Origin: Bacteroidota bacterium
Lineage (GTDB): Bacteria; Bacteroidota; Bacteroidia; Chitinophagales; JADIYW01
DNA length: 56,410 nucleotides
Direction: 5' to 3'
Assembly (NCBI GenBank): GCA_016705125.1
Contig: JADIYW010000015.1
Location: forward strand, 1 to 56,410
Shown here in pieces: positions 32,391 through 42,519 of this stretch (positions are counted from its first letter, which is position 1; every line of letters starts with the position of its first letter). A program made the position numbers and the translations under genes. The notes under the pieces are model-generated. The model had not been told where the DNA came from and ran no database searches. It saw only the letters and a program-made list of their open reading frames with translations.

Positions 32391-33494
32391 ATGCTTTTTA
32401 AAAATACATTTTTTTTCTATTTTTTTTTAATTTCTAGTGTTCAAGGTCAACATTTATTTGTGGCAGAAATGAATTATTTTTCCGGAAGAGGAATTGCACA
32501 CACCCCTGATTTTTCACCTGAAATAAAAGGATGGACCAACGCATTCGGAATTTCTATCGGCAAACAATCCGATGGATCAAAACCCTGGCAAAATCGGTGG
32601 AAACTGCCCGATTATGGCGTGGGTTTCTTGTATCAAAGCAATGCCTCCAAAGCTGCATTTGGCTCTACTTATGCCTTGTTTTTGTTTGGTCAATTTCCAT
32701 TGATAAGAAAAGAAAGATATACTATTTTTAGTAAGATGAGCTATGGAATGGCTTACGTAAGCAAATATAATTCGCCTGAAAATGAAATAAATAATGCTAT
32801 TGGCACTCCATTAAATGTATTTGTTGGTATAGATTTTATTACTGAAATCAAAATCACTGATCACTTAGGTATAAATATTGGCTTAGGTTTTAACCATTTT
32901 AGCAATGGTGCATTTAAGAAACCAAATCTTGGATTGAACACACCATTGGCAACGCTTGGTTTAAAATATAGAGTCAGTAAATTGGAATATGAAAAAATCT
33001 CAAAAAAAGACATAGATAAGCCAAAAAACAAGGACGAATATTTGGCAAAATTTGGATTTGGTATTGGGCAAATTGGAGGAAAAGGCACTCCTCAATATCC
33101 CATTTATATTTTTTCATTGGCTTATGCTCGTTATACTTCAGTTGCAAATAAAATGATAATGGGTTTACAATTTGAATTGGATGATAAAGTAGGCAAAAAT
33201 TTAATACAACGTAGTAGCGATTCTATTCCCAAATTGGCAAAACCGTTTACAAGCTCTTTATATTTTGCCGATGAAATGTTGCTAGGACATTTTGCACTTC
33301 ATTTTGAAGGTGGCGTATATTTATGGCATCCACATTGGAAAGCAAATCCTATATATTTTAAGGCGGGACCGTTTTTTTACACGCCAGAATTTGGCAAAAA
33401 AACGATATCTCAATTTTTTATAGGCACTTATGTAAAAACCCATTTTGGAACTGCACAGTTTATTGGTGCCGATTTGGGTTTTGTTTTTCGTTGA
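32391..33494 (+). CDS. Acyloxyacyl hydrolase / PagL-like lipid A 3-O-deacylase
   Basis: A signal peptide ends near VQGQ. The barrel contains GFNHFSNGAFKKPNLGLN (about residue 165-180), where His and Ser form the PagL catalytic pair, and the segment YGVGFLYQSN. Family enzymes sit in the outer membrane and remove the 3-linked acyl chain of lipid A. The 367 residues exceed PagL itself (about 170), the common situation in Bacteroidota where a second half of unknown role follows. The gene stands alone. Confidence 0.8.
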   Translation: MLFKNTFFFYFFLISSVQGQHLFVAEMNYFSGRGIAHTPDFSPEIKGWTNAFGISIGKQSDGSKPWQNRWKLPDYGVGFLYQSNASKAAFGSTYALFLFGQFPLIRKERYTIFSKMSYGMAYVSKYNSPENEINNAIGTPLNVFVGIDFITEIKITDHLGINIGLGFNHFSNGAFKKPNLGLNTPLATLGLKYRVSKLEYEKISKKDIDKPKNKDEYLAKFGFGIGQIGGKGTPQYPIYIFSLAYARYTSVANKMIMGLQFELDDKVGKNLIQRSSDSIPKLAKPFTSSLYFADEMLLGHFALHFEGGVYLWHPHWKANPIYFKAGPFFYTPEFGKKTISQFFIGTYVKTHFGTAQFIGADLGFVFR

Positions 33495-33546
33495 TAAAAA
33501 AAATGGTTTGAAATAAAAAAGAAAATGTACATTTATAAAAAAAATA

Positions 33547-33867
33547 GTGATGAGAAATTATAAATCAATCGTGTTTGTATTATGCAGTGTTGCAATAATT
33601 GGCGTTTGGAGTTGTAAAACAACAAAGCCAGTTGTTGAACCCAATAAAGTAGAAAACATTAAACCAGCAGAAATAAATGAAGAACTTGCCATGGGTAAGA
33701 AGATAAATGACACTAAATGTGCCACTTGCCATAAAGCGAAAAATCCTGCTAATTATACAGCAGCAGAGTGGCAAAAACAAGTAAATAGAATGGCAGAAAG
33801 AGCTAAAACAACTTCGGATGAAAATACCCTTTTAGTGAAATATGGCACTTCTATTGCTAAGCAATAA
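33547..33867 (+). CDS. Small c-type cytochrome-like lipoprotein
   Basis: The signal peptide carries lipobox GVWSC. A single haem-binding motif CATCHK lies near residue 58, followed by the helix EWQKQVNRMAERA, as in small periplasmic monohaem proteins. A distal Met may be M48 or M82; this cannot be decided. Probably tethered to a membrane and involved in electron transfer. An alternative start is the second Met. Confidence 0.7.
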   Translation: MMRNYKSIVFVLCSVAIIGVWSCKTTKPVVEPNKVENIKPAEINEELAMGKKINDTKCATCHKAKNPANYTAAEWQKQVNRMAERAKTTSDENTLLVKYGTSIAKQ

Positions 33868-33870
33868 GCA

Positions 33871-35112
33871 TTATAATTTTTGCCATTTCGTTTTTCCTAA
33901 AAGTGTTCCATCTGTTTTAATGGCTTGAATTAAATACAAACCTGGAGCGTACAAATTTGCATCTATTTTTGTAATTGATTCATTTACATTTACTTCTTGT
34001 ATCATTTTTCCAGTAATATCAAAAATCTGAATTTTATCTATTTCGGCATTAATCGATTTTGTATCTATAACAAAGAATTCGTTGCCTGGGTTGGGGTATA
34101 TTCTTAAATTGGGAATGTTTTTTGGCTGAAAAATTGCAGTAGCCTCTGTGCATCCCATTATGTCTCGCATAAAATTTACCATGTAAAAAACGGTACTGTC
34201 GAAATAAGGCTGCACCGCTTTGCCAAGGCTTTCATAGGCTGTATGGTCCAAAGTAGGTATAATGTAAAATGGATTTTTTATGCCCAATTCAATCGCTCTT
34301 TGATGTAAAACATTAGCACCATCGATATTGGGTAAAATAGGAATACTGTATGGATGTCCCGAATTAAAGGGTATCTGAGGGTCTTTGGTATTGTGAATAC
34401 TTACAAATGGCGTTTGATTATTATTCATAAAATTAACATCTCCCAAAGCACCACTAATGCTAATTATACCTGCCACTTTGGAGGAATAGCCCGGTGTTCC
34501 TGATGTGCCTTCTAAGCCACCAATTTCATCAAGATAGGTTTTCCAATCATTTTGAAGGGTATCATTTTCATCTAAAAAAATCAAATGCAATCCATTTAAT
34601 GCACCCGCCGAGGCGCCTCCCATAAAGAAATTTTGGCGACTTAAACGCCAAGTATTGCCATCTTCTAATATGTTTTTATCCAAAAAACGAATGATTGCTT
34701 TTGTGTCTTGAATGCCCCTTCCAACTGCTTTTACCATATTTTCATTAGAAAGTAAAGATAAAATGGAAGGCTCCAATCTATAGTTTGGACTGATGACTAC
34801 ATAACCCATTTTGGCTAATCGATTGCCCATAAGTGTACATTCAGGATGCTTTTCATCGCCATACCAATAGGCACCACCATGCATAAAAACCAAAACAGCT
34901 CTTTCCGAAGCGGTATCTCCTACTGGTTCGTAAATATCAAATTTTAAAGTTTTTAATATTCCTTTGCTGGTGTAATTTTCTCCATATACTATTCCTTCTG
35001 TGATTTTTACCTGTGAGAAAATTTTATCTTTATAGCGCTCACCACAATCAAATTGGGCGTTTAAATTATAGAAAATAAATAAAAAGCAAAATTGAATAAA
35101 TAGCTGTTTCAT
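33871..35112 (-). CDS. Secreted alpha/beta hydrolase (esterase) with T9SS tail
   Basis: A signal peptide (to about residue 20) precedes a hormone-sensitive-lipase-like hydrolase: VFMHGGAYWYGDE (oxyanion hole HGG), FFMGGASAGALNG (nucleophile GASAG), and a C-terminal His in PTLDHTAYES. Residues from about 335 form a type IX sorting domain (LRIYPNPGNEFFV, FDITGKMIQEVNV, GLYLIQAI). It should be exported to the cell surface and hydrolyse an ester, perhaps acetylated or feruloylated sugars (inference). Confidence 0.82.
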   Translation of the reverse strand: MKQLFIQFCFLFIFYNLNAQFDCGERYKDKIFSQVKITEGIVYGENYTSKGILKTLKFDIYEPVGDTASERAVLVFMHGGAYWYGDEKHPECTLMGNRLAKMGYVVISPNYRLEPSILSLLSNENMVKAVGRGIQDTKAIIRFLDKNILEDGNTWRLSRQNFFMGGASAGALNGLHLIFLDENDTLQNDWKTYLDEIGGLEGTSGTPGYSSKVAGIISISGALGDVNFMNNNQTPFVSIHNTKDPQIPFNSGHPYSIPILPNIDGANVLHQRAIELGIKNPFYIIPTLDHTAYESLGKAVQPYFDSTVFYMVNFMRDIMGCTEATAIFQPKNIPNLRIYPNPGNEFFVIDTKSINAEIDKIQIFDITGKMIQEVNVNESITKIDANLYAPGLYLIQAIKTDGTLLGKTKWQKL

Positions 35113-35142
35113 TTTTTCTTTTTTTATTAAAGATAATGGATT

Positions 35143-35439
35143 TTATTTGAAATCGCTCTCTCCTTTCATAAATTTATCTATGGATGCTTTACTTTTTTTT
35201 CTCCTGTTTTTTCCAAACCAAAACATAATTCCTATAATTATAAATGCAATTCCATTAACTGCACTTCCATATTTCCAACCTAGTAAAACGAAGGACAAAA
35301 GTGCTGCACAAAAAATGACAACCAAGCTCACCCAACCAAACATTTGCGTGCCTGGAAAAAGAAAATGCTCTGTAAAAAATAAGCCTAATCCTATTATGTA
35401 TATGATTCCAACTACAGGTATGAAAGGTGTAATATCCAT
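35143..35439 (-). CDS. Small membrane protein of unknown function
   Basis: Three hydrophobic segments (FIPVVGIIYIIGLGLFF, MFGWVSLVVIFCAALLSFVL, VNGIAFIIIGIMFWF) and a basic cytoplasmic tail (RRKKSKASIDKFM). No motif is recognised. It lies 30 bases upstream of the esterase gene on the same strand. Confidence 0.6.
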   Translation of the reverse strand: MDITPFIPVVGIIYIIGLGLFFTEHFLFPGTQMFGWVSLVVIFCAALLSFVLLGWKYGSAVNGIAFIIIGIMFWFGKNRRKKSKASIDKFMKGESDFK

Positions 35440-35528
35440 ATTTAAAATTTATGCAAAAATAATTAAATATACGATTCGTTTTTTAATAAAAAAAATGTCA
35501 TTTTCACAGCTTAATTTTTCTGAATAGC

Positions 35529-36002
35529 ATGAAATATGAGCTTTGGATGATTGGAAAAACCAATGAAAAGTATATTGTAGATGGTTGTAATGAGTATATT
35601 AAACGCATTTCGAGATTTGCAAATTTGCAAGTATTGGTTTGGACAGACGTAAAAGTATCGCCAGATATGCCTGCCGAAACGGTTAAATTAAAAGAAGGTG
35701 AATCGATTATTCAAAAATTAGGTAAAGACGATTATTTAGTGCTTTTAGATGAAAAAGGAAGTCAGATGAATTCGAGAGACTTTGCAGACTATTTGGAAGA
35801 TTTTGAATGGCTTGGCAAAAAGAAAGCTATTTTTCTAATAGGCGGCGCATTTGGATTTAGTAAGGCTGTTTATGAAAGAGCCAATGATAAATTATCCCTT
35901 TCCAAAATGACCCTCTCCCATCAACTGATTCGCTTGTTTTTTTTGGAGCAATTTTATAGAGCCATGACCATTCAGAATAATCATCCATACCATAACGACT
36001 AA
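35529..36002 (+). CDS. rlmH: 23S rRNA (pseudouridine-1915-N3)-methyltransferase
   Basis: The SPOUT fold is recognisable by its C-terminal knot: FLIGGAFGFSKAVYERA, then LSKMTLSHQLIRLFFLEQ and YRAMTIQNNHPYHND. Length 157 is typical. It methylates Psi1915 in helix 69 of 23S rRNA. The gene is the first of a run with the rhomboid and aldolase genes, with 10 bases between stop and next start. Confidence 0.95.
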   Translation: MKYELWMIGKTNEKYIVDGCNEYIKRISRFANLQVLVWTDVKVSPDMPAETVKLKEGESIIQKLGKDDYLVLLDEKGSQMNSRDFADYLEDFEWLGKKKAIFLIGGAFGFSKAVYERANDKLSLSKMTLSHQLIRLFFLEQFYRAMTIQNNHPYHND

Positions 36003-36012
36003 AATAAAATAA

Positions 36013-36624
36013 ATGATAACTTATATAATAATCGGTCTTACTGTCTTTATTTCATACATCGCTTTTTCAAATGATAATATTATACGAAAAGGTATTTTTA
36101 GTCCTTATATTATTGATAAAGAAAAGGATTGGAAGCGTTTTGTTACCCATGGTTTTTTGCATGCAGATATAAATCACTTGGTTTTTAATATGATATCCTT
36201 ATACTTTTTTGGTCCTTTTGTGGAAAAAAGCTTTGGATATCAGTTTAACGAAATGGGCCCTTTTGTGTATCTCTTTTTTTATATTACTTCCATTATTGCG
36301 GCAAGTATTTTTGGATTTTTCAAACAAAAGGAAAATCAGCGTTATTTGGCATTAGGTGCTTCAGGGGCTATTTCGGCAGTGGTTTTTGCATCTATTATTT
36401 TTGATCCGCTAAATAAAATATACATTTTCTTTATTCCTATTGGAATTCCCGCATATATTTTTGGGCCTGTTTATCTACTTATTTCAGGGTTTTTAGCCAA
36501 AAAAGGTGGCGGTGGCATTGCACACGATGCTCATTTCTTTGGAGCATTATATGGCATGCTTTTTATAATAGTTGCTTTTCCAGGTGCAATAGCTAATTTT
36601 ATTAAAATGATAGCAAATCAATGA
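36013..36624 (+). CDS. Rhomboid family intramembrane serine protease
   Basis: The membrane-embedded catalytic dyad is visible: Ser in LGASGAISAVV and His in AHDAHFFGALYG. About six transmembrane segments lie in 203 residues; FLHADINHLVFNM carries the conserved HxxxN of TM2. Rhomboids cut membrane proteins within or near the bilayer. It overlaps the aldolase gene by 4 bases. Confidence 0.9.
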   Translation: MITYIIIGLTVFISYIAFSNDNIIRKGIFSPYIIDKEKDWKRFVTHGFLHADINHLVFNMISLYFFGPFVEKSFGYQFNEMGPFVYLFFYITSIIAASIFGFFKQKENQRYLALGASGAISAVVFASIIFDPLNKIYIFFIPIGIPAYIFGPVYLLISGFLAKKGGGGIAHDAHFFGALYGMLFIIVAFPGAIANFIKMIANQ

Positions 36625-37655
36625 TTTTTGATCTAAGGAGTGATACGGTAACAAAGCCTTGTAAGGCAATGCTTGATGCAATGGTTATTGCTGAGGTGGG
36701 CGATGACGTTTTTAATGAGGATCCTACAATATTGAAATTAGAAGCCAAGTTGGCTCAATTATTTGGGAAAGAAGCCGCTCTTTTTGTTCCTTCAGGTACC
36801 ATGGCTAATCAAATTTCGATAAAGGTGCATACTCAACCAATGGACGAAATTATTTTGGATAAAAATGCACATATTTATTACTACGAAACTGCAGGCTATG
36901 CATTTCATTCAGGCGTATCCGTAAAATTGGTGGATGGAAAAAATGGAATCATTACCGCAAATGACGTTCTAGCTAATATTCAAGCGCCATTGGATTGGTT
37001 GCCAAAAACAAGTTTGGTTTGTTTGGAAAATACGCACAATAAAGGTGGCGGAGCTTGTTATGAATTGGATAATTTAAAAGAGATTAGGAAAGTTTGCATT
37101 GAAAATAATTTGAAATTACATATAGATGGCGCTAGAATATGGAATGCACTTGTGGCCAAAAAATATTCTCCTTTTGATATCGGACAACAATGCGATAGTA
37201 TATCTGTTTGCTTCTCAAAAGGATTAGGTGCGCCAGTTGGAAGTGCTATTATCGGAGATTTTTCTTTTATAAAAAAAGCAAGAAGGGTTAGAAAGGCTTT
37301 TGGTGGCGGTATGCGTCAGGTAGGTATTTTGGGTGCTGCTTGTATTTATGCTATTGATAATAACTTGCAAAAATTGGAATTGGACCACCAACATGCCAAT
37401 GAAATAGCCAATTGTCTTAGGGAAAAAGATTGGGTGAAATCAATTTTGCCAGTAGAAACGAATATGATTATTTTCGAAGTTGATGAACAAAAGACATCCG
37501 TTTTACAAATACTAGATTTACTAAAAGAAAAAAATATTTTGGCTGTTCAATTTGGTCCCAAGCAAATTAGATTGGTTTTTCACCTTGACATAAAAGCCGA
37601 AATGATACCAATTTTAAAAAGTAAAATGGATGAAATAATTATTTCCAAACAATAA
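36621..37655 (+). CDS. ltaE: Low-specificity L-threonine aldolase
   Basis: DLRSDTVTKPCKAMLDAM at the start and SVCFSKGLGAPVGS with the PLP-binding lysine (near residue 198) identify the threonine aldolase/beta-eliminating lyase family; LHIDGARIWNA gives the cofactor-contacting Asp. It splits threonine (and allo-threonine) to glycine and acetaldehyde. The length of 344 is usual. The start overlaps the rhomboid stop. Confidence 0.9.
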   Translation: MIFDLRSDTVTKPCKAMLDAMVIAEVGDDVFNEDPTILKLEAKLAQLFGKEAALFVPSGTMANQISIKVHTQPMDEIILDKNAHIYYYETAGYAFHSGVSVKLVDGKNGIITANDVLANIQAPLDWLPKTSLVCLENTHNKGGGACYELDNLKEIRKVCIENNLKLHIDGARIWNALVAKKYSPFDIGQQCDSISVCFSKGLGAPVGSAIIGDFSFIKKARRVRKAFGGGMRQVGILGAACIYAIDNNLQKLELDHQHANEIANCLREKDWVKSILPVETNMIIFEVDEQKTSVLQILDLLKEKNILAVQFGPKQIRLVFHLDIKAEMIPILKSKMDEIIISKQ

Positions 37656-37678
37656 GCTAGAATTTTCAAAATAGAATT

Positions 37679-40435
37679 TTAAAACAAACTCCCTTGTTCA
37701 CCATCTTTTAAATTGGTAATTTCAAAGTCGATATCAGTTGGATTATTAATCTTTTTTGGTATTTCTGTTTTCGGTAGTTCTTCCTTTTCTTTTTTCGATT
37801 CTTTAATAATTACGTTTTTTGCAGGCTGCTCTATTTGTGTTGATTCTTCAATGTCATTTTCCAATGAATTTTCGTCATCCAATTCCAAATCTTCATCATC
37901 ATCCGTTTCCTCATCCAATTCAATTGGCTCAATTATTTTTTCTTCGTTTAAAATAGCAACCGAAACCACCTTTCCATTTACCAATTTATTGCCCATTGCT
38001 TTCCACCCTTTAACTTCTATTATTTCATTTAAATTAAAAAGTTGAGTCTGCTTTTTCTTTCCTTCTTCAAAAACTAATTCCACTTCGGGATTATTATGAA
38101 GCGTAACAAAACATAAAGAATCACCGGTCTCCTCTCCTATGAATTTGAATTTTTGATCGATGGTATGTGTTTCAATTTTAAATCTTTTGATGGAAGAAAC
38201 CTGTTTTGCCATTTGGAAATGAATGGCAGTAATAATTTTTTCTGCATTGAATTTTTCCAAATATAAAATTTCTGAAAAATTAAATCGATGCGTCAATTCA
38301 GGATTTAACAACATATATTCTCCTGATTTGTACAACACTATAATTCTATCTTCACCCTGAAAACTACCTAAATATTTCCCCCTATTATCTGCATTCAATT
38401 TCCCTACCGTTTCGTCGAGCCATATTTTTCTACCGCCTAAAGTGGAGTTGCCTTCTTGCTTAAATACTACACCTCTTATCGGGTATTTGGTTACCACATT
38501 ACCCTGCGATGAACGCCCTTTTATTTCTAATTCTGCAAAATTAAACTCAAACGATTTCTTTTTGGCTTTGCTACCTTGAGTTAAGTTTACACCTACCAAC
38601 TCTGCCTGTCCATTGGTATTTGCAGAGAAATAAAGGATGCTTGAAAAGGGAGAACCTTTTGTTACATCATATTCTTTGTCTCGAGTAATCGAAGTGACAT
38701 TAAATCGCTTTGCATAATTTTTACCTGATTTTCCATCTCTATAAATTGCATTATAGGTGGTTCGTTCATCATTTTTTTTCCAAACTGCACAATGGATAAT
38801 GTCTTTACCTACAAATACTTTTTCCTTTATGGGTACAATTTTATATTTTCCATCACGCATAAAACAAATGATATCGTCAATATCGGAACAATCGGATAAG
38901 AATTGTTCTTTTTTCATGTCTTTACCAAAACCAATAAATCCTTCTGTTAAATTGACGTATAACTTTTCGTTATTAAAGGCAACGGTTTTAATTTCTACAA
39001 CATCAAAATTCGTCAACTCGGTTTTTCGCTCTCTTCCTTTGCCATATTTAGCCAATAAGTTTTCAAAATATTTTATTGAGTATGCGATGAGGTGCTTTAA
39101 ATTGGATTTTACCGCTTTCATTTCATCTTCCAATGCCTTTAACGCTTCATCAGCTTTAAATGCATCATATCTTGAAATTCTTTTTATTTTTATTTCAGTT
39201 AATCGAATAATATCATCTCTGGTCACTTCTCGCATCAGAAGGTGTTTGAATGGATCAAGACCTTTGTCTATGGCTTCAATAACGGCTTCCCAGGTTTCGC
39301 ATTCCTCAATATCACGATAAATTCTATTTTCAATAAATATCTTTTCGAGAGACGAAAAATGCCATTTGTCTTCTAATTCTGCAAGTTTTATTTCAAGCTC
39401 GCGTTTGAGTAATGCAACGGTATGGTCGGTATTGATTTTTAATATTTCCGAAACTCCTAAAAATACAGGTTTGTCATTATGAATCACACAACAATTGGGC
39501 GAGATGCCTACTTCACATTGTGTAAATGCAAAAAGTGCATCCATGGTTACACTTGGCGAAATACCAGGTTGCAGTTCGATTAATATTTCTACCTCTGCAG
39601 CCGTATTGTCTAATACTTTTTTAATTTTAATTTTTCCCTTGTCATTTGCTACAAGTATGGAATCAATTAAACTAACTGTTGTGGTTGAAAAAGGAATTTC
39701 GCGAATGGCAATTGTTTTTTTATCTACAATTTCCATTCTTGCTCTAACCCTTACTTTTCCACCTCTTTTTCCGTCCTCATATCGACTGCAATCTGCCAAA
39801 CCGCCAGTTAGAAAATCAGGATAAATGGTAACTGGTTTTTTTTCTAAAATATCTATAGAGGCTTGAATTAATTCGCAAAAGTTATGTGGTAGAATTTTTG
39901 TTGCCAAACCCACTGCAATGCCTTCGGCGCCTTGTGCTAATAGCAAAGGAAACTTCATTGGCAAGTCGATAGGTTCTTTTTTTCTTCCATCGTATGATAA
40001 TCCCCATTCTGTGGTTTGCGGGTTAAAAGCGACTTCTAAGGCAAATTTGCTCAATCGAGCTTCTATATACCGAGGTGCTGCTGATCTATCTCCCGTTCTT
40101 ATGTCTCCCCAATTACCCTGACAATCCATCATCAAGTCCTTTTGCCCCATGTTTACCAACGCATCACCAATCGACATGTCACCATGTGGATGGTACGACA
40201 TCGTGGTGCCAATTATATTTGCCACTTTGTTGAATCGGCCGTCGTCTAACTCATCCATAGCGTGTAAAATCCGCCTTTGTACTGGTTTTAAACCATCAAA
40301 TATGGATGGAACAGCTCTTTCTAAAATTACATAAGATGCATAATCTAAAAACCAAGATTCAAACATTCCAGATACACCAATGCTATCTTCTTCTTGGTGC
40401 TCAGGCTTGTTCTCTAATTCTTCCTCTTCTATCAT
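37679..40435 (-). CDS. parC: DNA topoisomerase IV subunit A
   Basis: The winged-helix segment ends in SAAPRYIEARLSK with the catalytic Tyr123. FDGLKPVQRRILHAM and YHPHGDMSIGDALV are typical of type IIA subunit A. The C-terminal beta-propeller region is shorter and irregular, without a clear GyrA box, and the last 80 residues are highly acidic (DEETDDDEDLELDDE). The parE stop is 28 bases upstream on the same strand, so both subunits come from one operon. The assignment as topoisomerase IV rather than gyrase rests on the paired layout and the missing GyrA box. Confidence 0.88.
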   Translation of the reverse strand: MIEEEELENKPEHQEEDSIGVSGMFESWFLDYASYVILERAVPSIFDGLKPVQRRILHAMDELDDGRFNKVANIIGTTMSYHPHGDMSIGDALVNMGQKDLMMDCQGNWGDIRTGDRSAAPRYIEARLSKFALEVAFNPQTTEWGLSYDGRKKEPIDLPMKFPLLLAQGAEGIAVGLATKILPHNFCELIQASIDILEKKPVTIYPDFLTGGLADCSRYEDGKRGGKVRVRARMEIVDKKTIAIREIPFSTTTVSLIDSILVANDKGKIKIKKVLDNTAAEVEILIELQPGISPSVTMDALFAFTQCEVGISPNCCVIHNDKPVFLGVSEILKINTDHTVALLKRELEIKLAELEDKWHFSSLEKIFIENRIYRDIEECETWEAVIEAIDKGLDPFKHLLMREVTRDDIIRLTEIKIKRISRYDAFKADEALKALEDEMKAVKSNLKHLIAYSIKYFENLLAKYGKGRERKTELTNFDVVEIKTVAFNNEKLYVNLTEGFIGFGKDMKKEQFLSDCSDIDDIICFMRDGKYKIVPIKEKVFVGKDIIHCAVWKKNDERTTYNAIYRDGKSGKNYAKRFNVTSITRDKEYDVTKGSPFSSILYFSANTNGQAELVGVNLTQGSKAKKKSFEFNFAELEIKGRSSQGNVVTKYPIRGVVFKQEGNSTLGGRKIWLDETVGKLNADNRGKYLGSFQGEDRIIVLYKSGEYMLLNPELTHRFNFSEILYLEKFNAEKIITAIHFQMAKQVSSIKRFKIETHTIDQKFKFIGEETGDSLCFVTLHNNPEVELVFEEGKKKQTQLFNLNEIIEVKGWKAMGNKLVNGKVVSVAILNEEKIIEPIELDEETDDDEDLELDDENSLENDIEESTQIEQPAKNVIIKESKKEKEELPKTEIPKKINNPTDIDFEITNLKDGEQGSLF

Positions 40436-40463
40436 TTTCTATTTTTCAATCGATTTATTAAAG

Positions 40464-42368
40464 TTATATTTCACTTTCTGCATTTTCATTAATTGGTGCT
40501 AAAGGGTCAATTTCAGGCGTTACTATATCTTTTTCTATTTTCAAATTATTAATAATAAATCCTTGTCTTTCCATAGTATTTTTGCCCATATAATAGGATA
40601 AAATGCCTTCTATTTTCATGTCGCCTTTCAAGATTACTGGTTCTAATTTTATGTTTTCACCTATAAATGTGCCAAACTCAGCTGGCGATATTTCGCCTAG
40701 CCCTTTGAATCTTGTTATTTCGGGTTTGCCCTTTAATTTTTGAATCGCCAGCTGCCTTTCCATGTCAGAATAACAATAAATGGTCTCTTGCTTATTTCGG
40801 ACTCTAAATAAAGGAGTTTCCAAAATATATAAATGTCCTTTTCGAACCACTTCTGGGAAAAATTGAAGGAAAAAAGTCAAAATTAATAGGCGAATATGCA
40901 TTCCATCCACATCGGCATCTGTGGCAATTACGATTTTGTTATAACGCAAGTTTTCAATATCTTCTTCTATATTCAAAGCGTGTTGAAGAAGGTTAAATTC
41001 TTCATTTTCATATACTATCTTCTTTGTCAAACTATAGCAATTCAAGGGCTTTCCTTTCAAGCTAAATACCGCCTGCGATTCCACATTACGAGATTTGGTG
41101 ATGGAGCCACTTGCCGAATCGCCCTCGGTAATAAATAGTGTAGAGTGAATATAATTCGGATTTTTTTCGTCGGTAAAATGACAGCGACAGTCTCTCAATT
41201 TTTTGTTGTGTAAATTGGCTGATTTTGCCCTTTCATTTGCAATTTTTCGTACACCAGCCATGTCTTTTCGTTCCCTTTCCGATTGCTGAATCCGCTTTAA
41301 AAGCGCCTCAGATACTTGTGGGTTTTTGTGTAAGAATGGGTCTAATTTTTCCTTTACAAAATCCATTATAAACCCCTTCAAAGAAGGCCCTTCGGGCCAC
41401 ATGAATTGCGAACCCAATTTGGTTTTTGTTTGCGACTCAAATACAGGCTCCTGCACTCTTATACTTATAGCTCCCACGATGGATTGTCGGATATCGGAAG
41501 CCTCGAAATTTTTCTTATAAAAATCTCTAATTACCTTTACAATTGCCTCTTTAAAGGCAACCAAGTGTGTACCGCCCTGGGTGGTATACTGTCCATTTAC
41601 AAACGAATAATATTCCTCTCCATACGCATTGCTATGCGAAATTGCCATTTCTAAATCCTCTCCTTTTAAATGGATAATTGGATAGCGCAGACTTTCTACA
41701 TCCGACTTATGACTTAATAAATCATGAAGTCCATTTTTTGAAAGGTATTTTTCACCATTAAATTCAAGTGTTAAACCGGCATTTAGGTAAGCATAATTCC
41801 AAACTTGTTCAATTATAAATTCTTTTAGAAAATGGTAATTTTTAAAAATAGAATTATCAGGAATAAAACTAATCATAGTTCCATTTCGGAGGTTTGTTTT
41901 TTCAATCGGATGGTCTTTTACCAAATTTCCGCCATTAAATTCAGCCACCTTCATTTCGCCATCACGCACCGACTGAACCAAGAAATGAGAAGATAAGGCG
42001 TTTACTGCCTTTGTTCCAACCCCATTTAATCCTACAGATTTTTGAAATGCTTTGGAATCATATTTTCCCCCAGTATTTATTTTCGATACACAGTCAATCA
42101 CTTTTCCCAAAGGAATGCCACGTCCGTAATCTTGAATATTTACTTTGCCATCTTTTATATTAATTTCAATTTTTTTCCCATTTCCCATTACAAATTCATC
42201 GATGCAATTGTCTATTACTTCTTTTAAAAGAACATAAATACCATCGTCGGGTGAAGAGCCATCTCCTAGTTTTCCAATATACATGCCCGGCCGTAAGCGT
42301 ATATGCTCCTTCCAATCAAGCGACCGTATATTGTCTTCATTATAATCATTATTGATTAATTCTGCCAT
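40464..42368 (-). CDS. parE: DNA topoisomerase IV subunit B
   Basis: The GHKL ATPase domain shows EVIDNCIDEF (Glu for Mg/ATP), DYGRGIPLG, and NGVGTKAVNALS; the TOPRIM part has FITEGDSASGSI and IATDADVDGMHIRLL. The length of 634 fits ParE rather than the longer GyrB of some phyla. It precedes parC in the same operon. RPGMYIGKLGDGSSPDDG at the start supports the ATG chosen. Confidence 0.9.
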   Translation of the reverse strand: MAELINNDYNEDNIRSLDWKEHIRLRPGMYIGKLGDGSSPDDGIYVLLKEVIDNCIDEFVMGNGKKIEINIKDGKVNIQDYGRGIPLGKVIDCVSKINTGGKYDSKAFQKSVGLNGVGTKAVNALSSHFLVQSVRDGEMKVAEFNGGNLVKDHPIEKTNLRNGTMISFIPDNSIFKNYHFLKEFIIEQVWNYAYLNAGLTLEFNGEKYLSKNGLHDLLSHKSDVESLRYPIIHLKGEDLEMAISHSNAYGEEYYSFVNGQYTTQGGTHLVAFKEAIVKVIRDFYKKNFEASDIRQSIVGAISIRVQEPVFESQTKTKLGSQFMWPEGPSLKGFIMDFVKEKLDPFLHKNPQVSEALLKRIQQSERERKDMAGVRKIANERAKSANLHNKKLRDCRCHFTDEKNPNYIHSTLFITEGDSASGSITKSRNVESQAVFSLKGKPLNCYSLTKKIVYENEEFNLLQHALNIEEDIENLRYNKIVIATDADVDGMHIRLLILTFFLQFFPEVVRKGHLYILETPLFRVRNKQETIYCYSDMERQLAIQKLKGKPEITRFKGLGEISPAEFGTFIGENIKLEPVILKGDMKIEGILSYYMGKNTMERQGFIINNLKIEKDIVTPEIDPLAPINENAESEI

Positions 42369-42484
42369 TGTGCTTACAATTTTACCATGCTAAAAGTACT
42401 TAAATTGTTGATTTTTGTTAAAATGGGTTATCCACAAATTGGGAAAAAGGAGTAAATGTTGAAGAATTTTAATAATTTCAATAC

Positions 42485-42492
42485 TATATTTG
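42485..42492 (+). promoter_or_regulatory. -7 box of the metzincin gene
   Basis: TATATTTG is a perfect TAnnTTTG match 27 bases ahead of the start codon. The divergent parE gene begins about 115 bases away. Confidence 0.5.
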
Positions 42493-42519
42493 CCTAATTT
42501 TTATCAAATTAATTGAATT